Source: a bacterium
GTDB lineage: Bacteria; Pseudomonadota; Alphaproteobacteria; Caulobacterales; Caulobacteraceae
Assembly (NCBI GenBank): GCA_030824495.1
Contig: JAVBXP010000035.1
Location: forward strand, 24,710-88,709
DNA: 64,000 bases
Direction: 5' to 3'
Positions 44,384-52,872 of the stretch are shown one piece after another. The translations under genes were made by a program, and so were the position numbers. The stretch's first letter is position 1. Every line of letters starts with the position of its first letter. Below the pieces are notes generated by a model. That model did not search any database. It saw only the letters and a program-made list of their open reading frames with translations, and was not told the origin of the DNA.

Positions 44384-45609
44384 TCCGGCGCGCCCACGTA
44401 CCAACTGAACGGCGCCGCGCCGAGCTTAAGCTCGGACACTGCCCAAACCAGAGCATCCATACGGTTTGGAGAGGCATCACCTTGGTAGCCGGCGGGAGTG
44501 GTCATCAGCATCTCCGCCTCCATGAGTGTGAACTGCGTCTGGTGGCGAATGCGACCTTGGTCGTAGAAGGCGGCGATTGGCTCAGCGCGGACGTGCTTGC
44601 CGCGGCTAGCGTGAACCAGAACAACGCGGGTGTTGACGTTGGCGGCGAGCAGCGTGCTCCCCACCATCTCCCCCCCGAAGTTCTTCTCAGCGACGACGCA
44701 GTCCGCTTCCCAGCGCTCGACGCACTTGGCTACAGCGGTGGCCCAGGCGTGCGGACTGCTGGCCGGACACGTCGCGTCCTCAAGCACAATCGCGCCGTCG
44801 CCATACTCCGCGACAACCACGATGCCGACGTCGTCACCGCCGCCCGAAGGGTCAACGCCGACGACTACCCTGCCCCAGCCCTCCTCGATGAAGCGGCCGG
44901 ACTGCCAGGCGCTATCCAGGCCATCCCGGGTCCAGATCGCCCCCTGAACCGACGGCATGTAGGCGCCGAGCCAAATCCAGGCGGCGCGGAGGCGGTCCTT
45001 CAGGAAGTCCAACTCCATCAGCTCGCGCAGAGCTTCAGGGAAGAACGGGTTCTGGTCGTAGTTGATCTTCCGGACGATCGCCCGCTTGGGCTTCACAGGG
45101 CCGCGGAAGAAGACGTCGATCGGGTCGGTGGCGAGCCGGGGGTTCCAGATAGCCCACAGCTCGGAGATGGCGGTTCGAAGGATGGTCGGCAGCAGGACGT
45201 CGAGCGAGGCCTGGCGCACCTCCTGCGCCTCCTCAAGGATCGTCAGCCCCGCGCCTTCCAGCGACTTGATGCCGTCTGGCTTGTTGCCCTTCCACAAGCC
45301 GATGAAGAGGATCTTCTGACCGCCCAGCCCGACGAACGTCCCATCGACCTCGCGGAAGTAGGTGTGCAGAAGGCCATAGTGCTCAAGCCGGTTGCGGACC
45401 AGCTCCAGCGACGACTCCTTCAGGTTCGCCATGATCTCCCGTAGGAAGATCGTCCGCAGCTTCGGCGTCGTCACCGTGTGGAAGATCGCAGCGTCAGCGA
45501 CCTCCCAGGATTTCGCCCCGCCCCGACCGCCGAATGCCGCTCTGAACCGGTAGGACCCCAGCGGCTTTTCGGTCAGGAACCGATACGCCGGGATGGGCTC
45601 ATAGATCAC
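44380..45609 (-). CDS. terL: Terminase large subunit
   Basis: 409 residues. The ATPase domain has the Walker A variant GGRGGAKSWEVADA, and Walker B LTILEEAQEV. The nuclease domain starts near VVVGVDPSGGGDDVGIVVV, with the catalytic Asp, and later contains DALVWAVSELKL. It resembles the Terminase_3/PBSX branch. Packages DNA into the procapsid. Overlaps the small subunit gene (ATGA). Confidence 0.9.
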   Translation of the reverse strand: MIYEPIPAYRFLTEKPLGSYRFRAAFGGRGGAKSWEVADAAIFHTVTTPKLRTIFLREIMANLKESSLELVRNRLEHYGLLHTYFREVDGTFVGLGGQKILFIGLWKGNKPDGIKSLEGAGLTILEEAQEVRQASLDVLLPTILRTAISELWAIWNPRLATDPIDVFFRGPVKPKRAIVRKINYDQNPFFPEALRELMELDFLKDRLRAAWIWLGAYMPSVQGAIWTRDGLDSAWQSGRFIEEGWGRVVVGVDPSGGGDDVGIVVVAEYGDGAIVLEDATCPASSPHAWATAVAKCVERWEADCVVAEKNFGGEMVGSTLLAANVNTRVVLVHASRGKHVRAEPIAAFYDQGRIRHQTQFTLMEAEMLMTTPAGYQGDASPNRMDALVWAVSELKLGAAPFSWYVGAPE

Positions 45610-45929
45610 TCGGAGGTCTCGTAGTCCTCGTCGCTCGCGGCGACCGGCGGGCCAGCAGCAGTGCTGACGTATGTCACGGTCATCACCCCGGCCATCGTTC
45701 CATCGACTTCAACCGACTGCCGTGGCTTGCCAAACCCGCGATCGAGGATGGCGGTAGCTGCCGACACGCGAGCCGCGCTCGGAGCCTTCGCGTTGTTGGC
45801 TACCGCGACCAGCACCTTCAGCGCCGCCCCAGCGTGCTCCTTCGCCATGACGGCGATGTCGAGCTTAGCTTGTGAGACAGCGCCCTTCCGACGACCCGCG
45901 CCGGGACGTTTCCCGCCGTGAGCGGCCAT
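45606..45929 (-). CDS. terS: Terminase small subunit-like protein
   Basis: 107 residues starting AAHGGKRPGAGRRKGAVSQ, a basic Gly/Arg-rich N-terminus common in small terminase or DUF5681-like proteins, then an Ala-rich helical region. AAGGAAAT precedes the ATG. Adjacent to the large subunit, which supports the role in packaging-site recognition. Confidence 0.72.
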   Translation of the reverse strand: MAAHGGKRPGAGRRKGAVSQAKLDIAVMAKEHAGAALKVLVAVANNAKAPSAARVSAATAILDRGFGKPRQSVEVDGTMAGVMTVTYVSTAAGPPVAASDEDYETSE

Positions 45930-45992
45930 CTTGATTTCCTTGATTGTTATTCAAGTCCTGGAGCGCGAGAGTTGCATCGGGAGGCGCTATGC

Positions 45993-46343
45993 ATGGTCGA
46001 CAGTACTGGGTTCTTTGCCGAGCTTGACCATCAGGGCGAAGCCGTCACACAGGACAAGGTCGACAAGCACCTGTACTCAGGCGGCCGGCACGAATTGGCT
46101 ATCACATGGTTGGAGCGAAAGCGGCAGTCTCGAGAGGAGGCCGCAGCCTCTGCATCAGCGGCCATTCAAATTGAACAGATTGAGTTGGCGCGACGGTCCA
46201 CCGAGGCTGCTGAAGACGCTGCGAGGGCAGCGCGCAAAGCCAATCGCCACGCAGATACCGCAAATCGAATTGCGATCGCGGCGCTGGCTGCAGCAGCCGT
46301 GGCCATAGTCCTATCTTTAATCGGACTACTGCAGGGCGGGTGA
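45993..46343 (+). CDS. Membrane-anchored coiled-coil protein
   Basis: 116 residues; GGGAGG precedes ATG 45993. The N-terminal half is soluble (DHQGEAVTQDKVDKHLYSG). A coiled coil rich in Ala/Glu/Arg follows (about 45-85), and a C-terminal membrane helix (about 90-112). Divergent from the terminase operon. The arrangement resembles small phage or defence-type membrane proteins, but no family is recognised. Confidence 0.6.
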   Translation: MVDSTGFFAELDHQGEAVTQDKVDKHLYSGGRHELAITWLERKRQSREEAAASASAAIQIEQIELARRSTEAAEDAARAARKANRHADTANRIAIAALAAAAVAIVLSLIGLLQGG

Positions 46344-46374
46344 TACACGCAAAACCTGCAGCGGTTAGGCTGAA

Positions 46375-46566
46375 CTAGTACTCAGCCGACACCTCCGCCA
46401 ACAGCTTGATCAGGCGGTAGGTGAACAATGCGCAGAGGAAGCACCAGCCGGCCACACTCGACCAAAACCCTGTTGGGTTGTCGGCGCGCGTAAAACTGTA
46501 GCCGAAGTGTTCAAGTCGCCCAGACTTGATCGACTTGTAGGCAAACCAACCGCTGATGAACACCAT
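46375..46566 (-). CDS. Two-helix membrane protein with FTRADNP motif
   Basis: About 63 residues from ATG 46566 (the frame extends to a TTG at 46617 that lies inside the terminator T-run, so the longer start is doubtful). Two membrane helices flank a loop with SFTRADNPTGFW. A paralogue at 53,970 has the same TRADxP loop. Both lie just downstream of the same type of terminator. Function unknown. Confidence 0.5.
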   Translation of the reverse strand: MVFISGWFAYKSIKSGRLEHFGYSFTRADNPTGFWSSVAGWCFLCALFTYRLIKLLAEVSAEY

Positions 46567-46615
46567 AGAGAGCGAGAGGAAGAGTCTGAAACCCAAGCGC
46601 TTGCCCCCCGGCAGC

Positions 46616-46643
46616 AAAAAGCCCCGACGCGAGGCCAGGGCTT
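46616..46643 (-). terminator. Intrinsic terminator, copy 1
   Basis: Minus strand: AAGCCC stem, loop, GGGGCTT followed by a T-run (TTTTT). The flanking GCTTGTCCGGACG is also found at the second copy (54,216). It would end transcription of the 46,719-47,261 gene. Confidence 0.7.
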
Positions 46644-46718
46644 GTCCGGACGCGCGAAGCGACCTTGGCTATATCTATGGGTGATTTGCGCGGAAACTGA
46701 AACGAATTGTCTCGCCCC

Positions 46719-47261
46719 TCAACGTGGGCCGAAGTGTCGTTCTACCCTGGCAAGGCATTTCTCAGCCTGCGCCCACGAAGTGCCTCCACGAATGCAATTC
46801 TGCTCGGCCATGTTCCGCTGCCATTCCTTCAGCGCCTGCTTTGCCCGCCCTTCATCGACTTGCACGGTTTGTCGCAGCACACCCACGGCCAAGTCAGCGT
46901 AAAAGGCAGACGTCATCGCCAACATGGCAGTCATCATGATGGCAGCGAACCCACGGCCAGGAACAAACCTCCGGGGAGCGTCAAGGTGCTCAAACCACCT
47001 AGTAATTGGGACGGCGATGTACACCCCGGCAAGAGCGCCCATCAGAAAGCCCGTCACCCGGCCGGCCCCCTTATCGAGCACTGAAACAACCGTGCCGATG
47101 ACCGCGGTAACCGCAAGCATCTCGATATAGCGGAATAATCGATCAACGACGGCGTCTGGCTTAATGGCAATTGCGCGTCGCAACACCCGGGATGTCGGCG
47201 CAAGAAATTTCTGCGCCGCCCGAGCACCTACGCGCCATTGCTCTCGCAGTCCCACTGCCAC
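46719..47261 (-). CDS. Membrane protein with about three helices
   Basis: 180 residues with hydrophobic segments at about 45-65, 72-90 and 105-125. The C-terminal part has CIRGGTSWAQAEKC, with two Cys. Start is a GTG overlapping the remnant DUF6456 frame. Lies just right of the terminase/accessory region. No recognised family. Confidence 0.55.
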   Translation of the reverse strand: MAVGLREQWRVGARAAQKFLAPTSRVLRRAIAIKPDAVVDRLFRYIEMLAVTAVIGTVVSVLDKGAGRVTGFLMGALAGVYIAVPITRWFEHLDAPRRFVPGRGFAAIMMTAMLAMTSAFYADLAVGVLRQTVQVDEGRAKQALKEWQRNMAEQNCIRGGTSWAQAEKCLARVERHFGPR

Positions 47262-47275
47262 CCCCGATCCGGACA

Positions 47276-47405
47276 GGTCCGAATGGCCCCAAGGTAGACG
47301 CCAGCTAGATCAATCGTAAAGCCAAGCGCGATCACCAACCCCTCGGCTTCACTGTCCTTCCCGCCTTCCCGTCAGCCGACAACTGCACCGATGCCTCGAT
47401 TGCGG
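47276..47405 (-). pseudogene. DUF6456 gene remnant (3' end only)
   Basis: Reading codons 47,371 down to 47,276 gives REGGKDSEAEGLVIALGFTI then DLAGVYLGAIRT, matching the last 31 residues of the intact protein at 56,500-57,240 (AGGKDREAEGLVIELGFALD, then LAGVYLGAIHT). A frameshift and a TGA interrupt the homology upstream. Same orientation as the intact gene, 9.1 kb away. Confidence 0.82.
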
Positions 47406-47450
47406 TCGGCACCGCCGTAGGGAGTTCGGTCAGACGTGCGAAGGGCGGCC

Positions 47451-47804
47451 CTAAGACCGCCCCTCTTTAACTAGCTCTGCGCTGCCGCCTTTGCCGCAGC
47501 GAAGGTTGCGGCCGATGCGGATGCCATCTCTCCCTGTATCAAACGTGAGGCAGGGCAGCTCCGATTTTGGCGTTAGCTTCTCCCAGAGCTTGATGTCGAT
47601 GATGTCGTCAGGGTCTAGCCCCAACTCAGCGGCGTTGGTGATCGCCTCCAACATGTTTGGATGAAGCCAGGCCGCGTGCTCCGTGAAGTGCTTCCACTTG
47701 GCGACAAGAGCCGGATCAGCAGCGCGAGCGGTGCCGGCCGGCAGCACGACTGAAGCGGCGGCAGTTGCCGCTATGACGGCGCGACGGGTGAGTTGCCCAA
47801 CCAT
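47451..47804 (-). CDS. Exported protein with Tat-like signal
   Basis: 117 residues. LTRRAVIAATAAASVVLP gives a twin-Arg signal, with cleavage near ARAADP, followed by a short soluble domain with two Cys (LPCLTFD and LRCGKGG). ATG 47804 preferred to the GTG at 47,807. Ends near a small hairpin. Not recognised. Confidence 0.6.
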   Translation of the reverse strand: MVGQLTRRAVIAATAAASVVLPAGTARAADPALVAKWKHFTEHAAWLHPNMLEAITNAAELGLDPDDIIDIKLWEKLTPKSELPCLTFDTGRDGIRIGRNLRCGKGGSAELVKEGRS

Positions 47805-47812
47805 CACAGCCC

Positions 47813-48130
47813 CTATCGACCGAGCGACGAGGTGACGTAGCCCGACCGGGCCGCGTTCACGCCGGCGTACGGACCGTGAGAGGCGCGGCGGATCGGGCTG
47901 GCGACCATCGAGCCGAAGCTGACGTAACGCTGGCCCTGAGCCTTCGCCCAGGACAGAGCCGGCGCTTGGCCGATACGCTTCATGAAGCGCCAGGCACCCG
48001 CGAGAGCATCAGCGAAGGTCCGCGGATCCGGCCCCTTCTCTTCTGCCCGGAACAGGTCCCAGGCTAGGTTCATGATGCGACGGAGTTGCTCGCGCCGCGA
48101 GGCGCGCGTAGAGGCGTGGTTAGCCCGCAT
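47813..48130 (-). CDS. Small phage-like protein
   Basis: 105 residues: basic N-terminus, then RIMNLAWDLFRAEEKG and DALAGAWRFMKRI, a Trp-rich helical pattern often seen in small prophage proteins. AGGAGATCGAG precedes the ATG. Same strand as the preceding exported protein, 8 bases apart. Confidence 0.6.
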   Translation of the reverse strand: MRANHASTRASRREQLRRIMNLAWDLFRAEEKGPDPRTFADALAGAWRFMKRIGQAPALSWAKAQGQRYVSFGSMVASPIRRASHGPYAGVNAARSGYVTSSLGR

Positions 48131-48217
48131 CTCGATCTCCTAAGGATCGGGGTTCTGGTTAGGGCCGGTAGAGAGGTTGCCGCCTCTCTTCCGGTCCGCT
48201 ATTACTAGCGCCAGAAA

Positions 48218-48418
48218 ATGCCGAACGCAATACCTAGCGCCAGAAAATCGAAGGGTCGTCCGAAGGTGGACGCCGTGCCCGTCAACGTGCGCATTCCGCC
48301 AGAACTGCTATCGGCTTTGGACGCCTTCATCGCCAAGCAACCCGAGCCGAAACCCTCACGGCCGGAAGCTATTCGGCAAGCGCTGGTCGCACTTCAGAAA
48401 CTCGGCGGACTGGATTAG
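48218..48418 (+). CDS. Ribbon-helix-helix DNA-binding protein
   Basis: 66 residues: a basic lead (SARKSKGRPKVDA), a ribbon strand VPVNVRIPPEL, then two helices (LSALDAFIAKQ; RPEAIRQALVAL). This is the CopG/Arc fold. It could regulate the divergent genes or serve as an antitoxin, but no partner toxin is adjacent. Confidence 0.72.
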   Translation: MPNAIPSARKSKGRPKVDAVPVNVRIPPELLSALDAFIAKQPEPKPSRPEAIRQALVALQKLGGLD

Positions 48419-48593
48419 CCGCACTCCCCGTTCAACTAACGAGGCCCGAGCCCAGCGCGAGACACCACGCTGTAAGCCCAAGCTGCCTGGTCGACTCCAG
48501 ATCAGCACTGGTGCACCAGCCCTCGCGAATTGCTGCGCCAGGTCACTACTGGCTATAGCTGCACGTAAGGGCTGCAAGCCAGCGGGGGGAAAT

Positions 48594-49715
48594 ATGATTA
48601 AGTCTATGGATGGCCAGTGGATTGGCCGGGCCCAAGGTGATGTCCCAGGGTTGGCTGTGGTCGAAATTGACGACTTTGGCCCGACGCTCAATGTGATCGC
48701 ATATCTGTTCCCGGATGACGTGAACCTGCCTGGCAGCGCCGTTCACATTTCACCCGCAGATCGCGGCCCGAAGTTTGAGGTTGGGGGTGCCACGGTCGTT
48801 CCCCTGAACCCTCGAGACGGAGTTTGGCTGAGTCCGCAGGAAGCCGAAAACCAATTTCCAAATGCCATTGTGCCACGGCTGGCTGACGTGACTCTTGAGC
48901 TCCTCAATGACGGCGGATTGTCATTTTCCTACGCGACGGAATTGACGGTGGGCACCGGCATATTGAACCGAAGTAGGGCTGACCAGCCTTCTGACTTGAT
49001 CCCAAGTGATAAGGTTGACTCTTGGGAAGAGTTCAAATCTATCGCCTTTTCGGTTGAACCAAACCGATACCTTTACCGTGGTCAATCCGAGCGGCGACGG
49101 CTGAGAACATCGTTTCATCGAACGAGAAGAAAGAACCTCGCCACCTATAGAGATCAGGACGTGAACGAATTACGTCGGGCACTTAGCTCGCGGCTAAATC
49201 ACGTCTTCGATCCTCGAGATCCCAGCCAGACAGGGGCCTTTTACAACTTACTGCAGCATCATGGGTACCCGACACCGCTATTGGATTGGTCCCTATCTCC
49301 GTTCGTCGCGGCTTATTTCGCATTCAGCGCGCGGACCGAGGGACGATCGGATACCGATTGCGTTCGAATATTTGTATTCGATGCAAAGGCCTGGAAGAGT
49401 GACTATCAGCAGCTATCAACGATCGCTTATGGCCCCCCGCACTTCTCGATCATCGATTTGCTGTCCATCGAAAATCCTCGCATGGTTCCGCAGCAAGCCT
49501 CAGCTACCATTACAAACATAGATGACATCGAAAGCTATTTAGCTGCGCGGGGCGTTGACAGGAACAAATCCTATCTATTCCCGATTGACCTACCGATATC
49601 GGATCGACAGCGAGCGCTATCCGATCTGAACCTGATGGGCATCAACGCGGGCGCACTGTTCCCAGGTCTCGACGGTGCCTGCGAAGCTCTCCGCTACAAG
49701 AATTTCGGCGCATAA
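48594..49715 (+). CDS. FRG-domain protein, candidate defence effector
   Basis: 373 residues. An N-terminal beta-rich domain (about 1-150) is followed by an FRG domain (about 160-373): YLYRGQSERRRLRTS, the LLQHHGYPTPLLDWSLSPF core with conserved Gln, His, Asp and Trp, and SYLFPIDLP. FRG domains are found in uncharacterised proteins, many in defence islands; the biochemical activity is not established. Start ATG 48594 (GGGGGAAAT upstream). It is followed by a membrane protein gene, and both are clearly more AT-rich than the phage genes. Confidence 0.82.
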   Translation: MIKSMDGQWIGRAQGDVPGLAVVEIDDFGPTLNVIAYLFPDDVNLPGSAVHISPADRGPKFEVGGATVVPLNPRDGVWLSPQEAENQFPNAIVPRLADVTLELLNDGGLSFSYATELTVGTGILNRSRADQPSDLIPSDKVDSWEEFKSIAFSVEPNRYLYRGQSERRRLRTSFHRTRRKNLATYRDQDVNELRRALSSRLNHVFDPRDPSQTGAFYNLLQHHGYPTPLLDWSLSPFVAAYFAFSARTEGRSDTDCVRIFVFDAKAWKSDYQQLSTIAYGPPHFSIIDLLSIENPRMVPQQASATITNIDDIESYLAARGVDRNKSYLFPIDLPISDRQRALSDLNLMGINAGALFPGLDGACEALRYKNFGA

Positions 49716-49865
49716 GGCCCTGCCCTCGCTGGCGCCGGTGGAGCTCGACGCCACGCACGCCGGAGCCACCAAGTCTTGGCTTCATAAAAGTGAAGCCAGC
49801 ACGGCAACAGCCCTCAATCGAATGGCAAAGTATCCGATTGAGGCAACGCCACGCGGCCGCTACCA

Positions 49866-50939
49866 ATGCGTGCAGCGCTGACTCAGGATCAAAAAATGTC
49901 CCCCGGAAAACTCCCCATGGAAACAGTCTTCGATGGGATAGTAAGCATGCTGATCACACCGACAGAACCAAAAGATAGGCGTCAGTTTTATATCAAACAA
50001 ATCTACATTTCATTTGTTATTATCGCAGTTTGTTTTTCTGCTTACGTTTTTGCTCCAATAATTGAAAGCATAATATACCCGAAAGACCTTATTGCAGAGT
50101 ATTATATATTATCTATAGTTGGGATACTTACGGGTATTATTGGCGGATCATATGCCATACTCCAAATATTCCTTGAATTTGGCAGCGATAAACCTATCGC
50201 CGAAGCCTGGAATGCCCCTGCAATTTCGGTTGATCCGGCAACCCGCTCCGCGGGCACGAGTGAAGCTCAAACCGATGGTGTCATTAGCGAAACAATCGTC
50301 CGCAGGCCGCCGCTTCCACGTCACGAAGCTTTCGCCAACTCAATCCGGTCTCGGCTTAGATCCGAGATCCGCGACCAAGGGAGGAAGGCGAACACAAATC
50401 TCGCGTTCGGTGTAATCACTGCTTTTCTAGGGCTCGGTTTTCTTGGCTGGCTGGCATGGGACACGTCCCGAGCCGCCCTACCCATTGCCACCGCAACCGC
50501 GACGTTCCCGCCTCAAACCTCGCCACTTTCACCAATGTTCTATTGGGGACAATTTGCGGCGAAGGTCACCCTCGCAATATCGGCGAATGCCTTTTCCCTA
50601 TTCTTCCTTTCGACATATCGCCGAAACCTCACCGAGATTAAGTATTTTCAAAACGAATTGACCAACATCGACTTGAAGTTGATCGCCTTATTTCTTTCCG
50701 GACACAAGAGTTACACTGAGACGGAGAAGAAGCTTTTGATTTCGCTCTCGACGGCCGAGCGCAACTTCATTCTCCGAAAGGGTGAAACCACTGCCGACAT
50801 CCAGCTCAAAAACCTAGATGCGTCTGAAACCGCCGCGCTTATGGCGATGTTCGCAAATGCCGCTGAGAATTTCGGAAAATCGACAGCCGCGGCCACCCGA
50901 TCTTCAGCTCGCGCCAAGCCGACACCAAAGGCTAGTTAG
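49866..50939 (+). CDS. Multi-helix membrane protein with C-terminal cytoplasmic domain
   Basis: Up to 357 residues (a start at 49,896 is also possible). Helix pairs at about 46-68 and 80-102, a soluble domain about 110-175, then helices about 180-200 and 225-250. The C-terminal 90 residues are soluble. The first 300 bases are strongly AT-rich, unlike the flanks. 150 bases downstream of the FRG gene on the same strand, so co-transcription is plausible. Confidence 0.7.
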   Translation: MRAALTQDQKMSPGKLPMETVFDGIVSMLITPTEPKDRRQFYIKQIYISFVIIAVCFSAYVFAPIIESIIYPKDLIAEYYILSIVGILTGIIGGSYAILQIFLEFGSDKPIAEAWNAPAISVDPATRSAGTSEAQTDGVISETIVRRPPLPRHEAFANSIRSRLRSEIRDQGRKANTNLAFGVITAFLGLGFLGWLAWDTSRAALPIATATATFPPQTSPLSPMFYWGQFAAKVTLAISANAFSLFFLSTYRRNLTEIKYFQNELTNIDLKLIALFLSGHKSYTETEKKLLISLSTAERNFILRKGETTADIQLKNLDASETAALMAMFANAAENFGKSTAAATRSSARAKPTPKAS

Positions 50940-51070
50940 CGCCGAGTTGGCGGACGCACGCGCCGCTGGCTACCCAACCCCTCCCGAGCGACCCGCGATG
51001 AGATCTCGCTGAGTTACATCGCTAGTCGGTGAAGGTGACTTCGGATCCGAAAACTCGTCTTCCTACCAAA

Positions 51071-51102
51071 AAGCGGACCACCCCGAAGTCTCTAATGGGT
51101 GG
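51071..51102. repeat. Dispersed repeat, copy 1
   Basis: AAGCGGACCACCCCGAAGTC then TCTAATGGGTGG; CCACCC and GGGTGG can pair. Same element as copies at 51,582, 52,029, 52,393, 52,747 and 53,337. Confidence 0.75.
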
Positions 51103-51164
51103 ATCGTAGATCCTCGCGGGCCGCGTGAGTTGCCAAGGCCAAGCTTTTCCGACAGGCAACGGTG

Positions 51165-51533
51165 ATGATGGCACTTCTGCTGCTCGCACCGGTTCTCACG
51201 CCGCTAGGCCTGGTCATAGCGCTCTGGGGCTTCCGCTGGCCCCCATCCGATTGGCGCCCGTACGCCACAATAGTGGCTGCACTGAGCTTTCCGCTGCTCG
51301 TGCTCCTATCGCTACAAGCGATCTTCGCCCTGCCTGCGGGTAGTTGCGTCGAGCGTCCTATCAACAACATTCCGATGCTGATAGCAGCGCTCGCAATCGT
51401 CCTGGCGCCCACGATCGTGTGTCTTGCGAGAGAACAGCGACGGTTTGCGGTTGGTGCTGCTCTGGCCCTCACGCCGCTCACGCTCTTCTTCGCGTCCGTG
51501 ACGATGATGTCCCTCGCCGGCTGCTGGATTTGA
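51165..51533 (+). CDS. Four-helix small membrane protein
   Basis: 122 residues with hydrophobic segments at about 2-22, 33-55, 66-85 and 95-118; Cys residues in the loop (GSCVERP) and near the end. Lies between repeat copies 1 and 2. Not recognised. Confidence 0.55.
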   Translation: MMALLLLAPVLTPLGLVIALWGFRWPPSDWRPYATIVAALSFPLLVLLSLQAIFALPAGSCVERPINNIPMLIAALAIVLAPTIVCLAREQRRFAVGAALALTPLTLFFASVTMMSLAGCWI

Positions 51534-51581
51534 CCACCTTGTCGTCAACCAGGGGTCGAGGGCGGTCATCACGGCGCCACC

Positions 51582-51656
51582 CGGAAGCGGACCTCGGCCA
51601 CCTTGTCGAACAGTGGACTCCACCGAGGTCTCATTAGGGTGGGGAGCGGACTTTGG
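51582..51656. repeat. Dispersed repeat, copy 2
   Basis: GGAAGCGGACCTCGGCCACC ... CCACCGAGGTCTCATTAGGG ... AGCGGACTTTGG. GACCTCGG and CCGAGGTC form a perfect 8-bp inverted repeat. Together with the 40 bases to the left it aligns with copy 5. Confidence 0.8.
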
Positions 51657-51706
51657 CCCTTGGCGGGCCTTCACCGCTGCTGCGATAGTTTGGGCAGCCT
51701 AGGGAG

Positions 51707-52018
51707 ATGATGATGGCGGATGGTTGGCTTGTACGGGTTGAAGTCGAGGCAGGCCGTGGAGAGATCACCCCGTTGGTCTTTGCCGTTGCGATCGATGATT
51801 TTCCGGCAGCTATCGAGGCAGCTCGCCAATCCCCCGATGTAGCTCAGGAACAAGCACGACCGCGAACGCTAGCGGAGCCGTGGCCGATCATCAGCGCGAA
51901 CATAGTCGCAGCCATCGACTCTAGGACGCTTGAGAAGTTGAACCTGCAACGCGGCGAACTTTGGAACGTCTATCGGCCGGAGCCGACCGACCGCATCCAG
52001 TTCGCCACGAAACAATAG
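51707..52018 (+). CDS. Hypothetical protein (103 aa)
   Basis: A soluble protein with VEVEAGRGEITPLVFAVAID at the start and a conserved-looking EPWPIISANIV in the middle. AGGGAGATG precedes the ATG. Between repeat copies 2 and 3. Function unknown. Confidence 0.6.
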   Translation: MMMADGWLVRVEVEAGRGEITPLVFAVAIDDFPAAIEAARQSPDVAQEQARPRTLAEPWPIISANIVAAIDSRTLEKLNLQRGELWNVYRPEPTDRIQFATKQ

Positions 52019-52028
52019 TAGGACGCCG

Positions 52029-52075
52029 CAAGCAGACGTTTTTATCGTTCGCAACGGGTGGAGAGCGGAACTTGG
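52029..52075. repeat. Dispersed repeat, copy 3
   Basis: AAGCAGACGTTTTTATCGTT ... GCAACGGGTGGAGAGCGGAA CTTGG: same family, more diverged. Confidence 0.65.
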
Positions 52076-52106
52076 TCCATCCGCGACTTGGTGGCAGGTT
52101 CCAGCG

Positions 52107-52391
52107 ATGACCGACCCAATCTGCAGACGTATCGAACTCGCCGACGGTGGAGCGATCACGCTCCATGATTGGATGGCCGACGGCACGAGAGACGGTAGAA
52201 ATCTCATCCGCACAGACGGTTCGGGCAACGAACTTTGGCGCGCAGAGCCTCCGTTCTTTGGACAGCAAGCAGATCACTTCACCCAACTCAATCCGGACCC
52301 TCACCAGCTGCGGGCATACACATTCAGCTGTTACGAAGTGGCCGTCGACTTCGAGACCGGAAAGGTGACTGTTATCACGTTCACCAAGTAA
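52107..52391 (+). CDS. Hypothetical protein (94 aa)
   Basis: A beta-rich small protein, RIELADGGAITLHDWMADGT ... YEVAVDFETGKVTVIT. It lies between repeat copies 3 and 4. No known family. Confidence 0.6.
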   Translation: MTDPICRRIELADGGAITLHDWMADGTRDGRNLIRTDGSGNELWRAEPPFFGQQADHFTQLNPDPHQLRAYTFSCYEVAVDFETGKVTVITFTK

Positions 52392-52392
52392 G

Positions 52393-52426
52393 TCGGTTCA
52401 GGGCGGTGAGCGGACATCAAGGCGCT
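52393..52426. repeat. Dispersed repeat, copy 4 (partial)
   Basis: GGTTCAGGGCGGTGAGCGGA CATC: only the AGCGGACAT half is clear. Confidence 0.5.
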
Positions 52427-52719
52427 GACGCGCTGAGTGACCCGCCAGTTCGCTGCTTTAGAAAATCGCCAGCGCGCGTAACTAGCTGCGCGTTCTCCGA
52501 GCGTATGCAAAGAACCAAGGGACCCGCTTCACTAACTGGATCGATGTCGATCCGCTCAGTCTCGTCAGGACGTAGGCTCACGGTCAACTCAGTCCAATTT
52601 GTAGCGTCAGGTGAACTACTGTCGCCATCGCTATCGAAATCCTTATCGCCCCATAGTGCCTGCGCCAACTCGTAGTAGGGCGGTCGGGAGCCTGGATTGA
52701 TCAGGTAGAGCTTGTGCAT
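52417..52719 (-). CDS. Hypothetical protein (100 aa)
   Basis: Soluble, acidic: YELAQALWGDKDFDSDGD and RPDETERIDIDPVSEAGPL. No family recognised. It lies on the opposite strand from its plus-strand neighbours, between repeat copies 4 and 5. Confidence 0.55.
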   Translation of the reverse strand: MHKLYLINPGSRPPYYELAQALWGDKDFDSDGDSSSPDATNWTELTVSLRPDETERIDIDPVSEAGPLVLCIRSENAQLVTRAGDFLKQRTGGSLSASAP

Positions 52720-52746
52720 GAGCGCAGGATAGTCGCCAGACTACGG

Positions 52747-52866
52747 CCGGCAAGCAGACCTTCCGAACGTCCTAGATGGGTCGAGAACGGTGATCACGCA
52801 CCGCCCGGAAGCGGACCTCAGCCACCTTGCCAAGCGGACCACCCCGAAGTCTCAGATGGGTGGTAG
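52747..52866. repeat. Dispersed repeat, copy 5 (double)
   Basis: Two units in tandem: GCAGACCTTCCGAACGTCCT AGATGGGTCGAGAACGG, then GGAAGCGGACCTCAGCCACC ... GCGGACCACCCCGAAGTCTC AGATGGGTGG. ACCACCC and GGGTGGT can form a perfect stem. About 80% alike to copy 2 by eye. Confidence 0.8.
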
Positions 52867-52872
52867 CGGGCG

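Noticed and set aside
44482..45444. 320-residue plus-strand frame
   Set aside because: Lies fully antisense to the terminase large subunit, whose motifs are intact; a GC-frame shadow.
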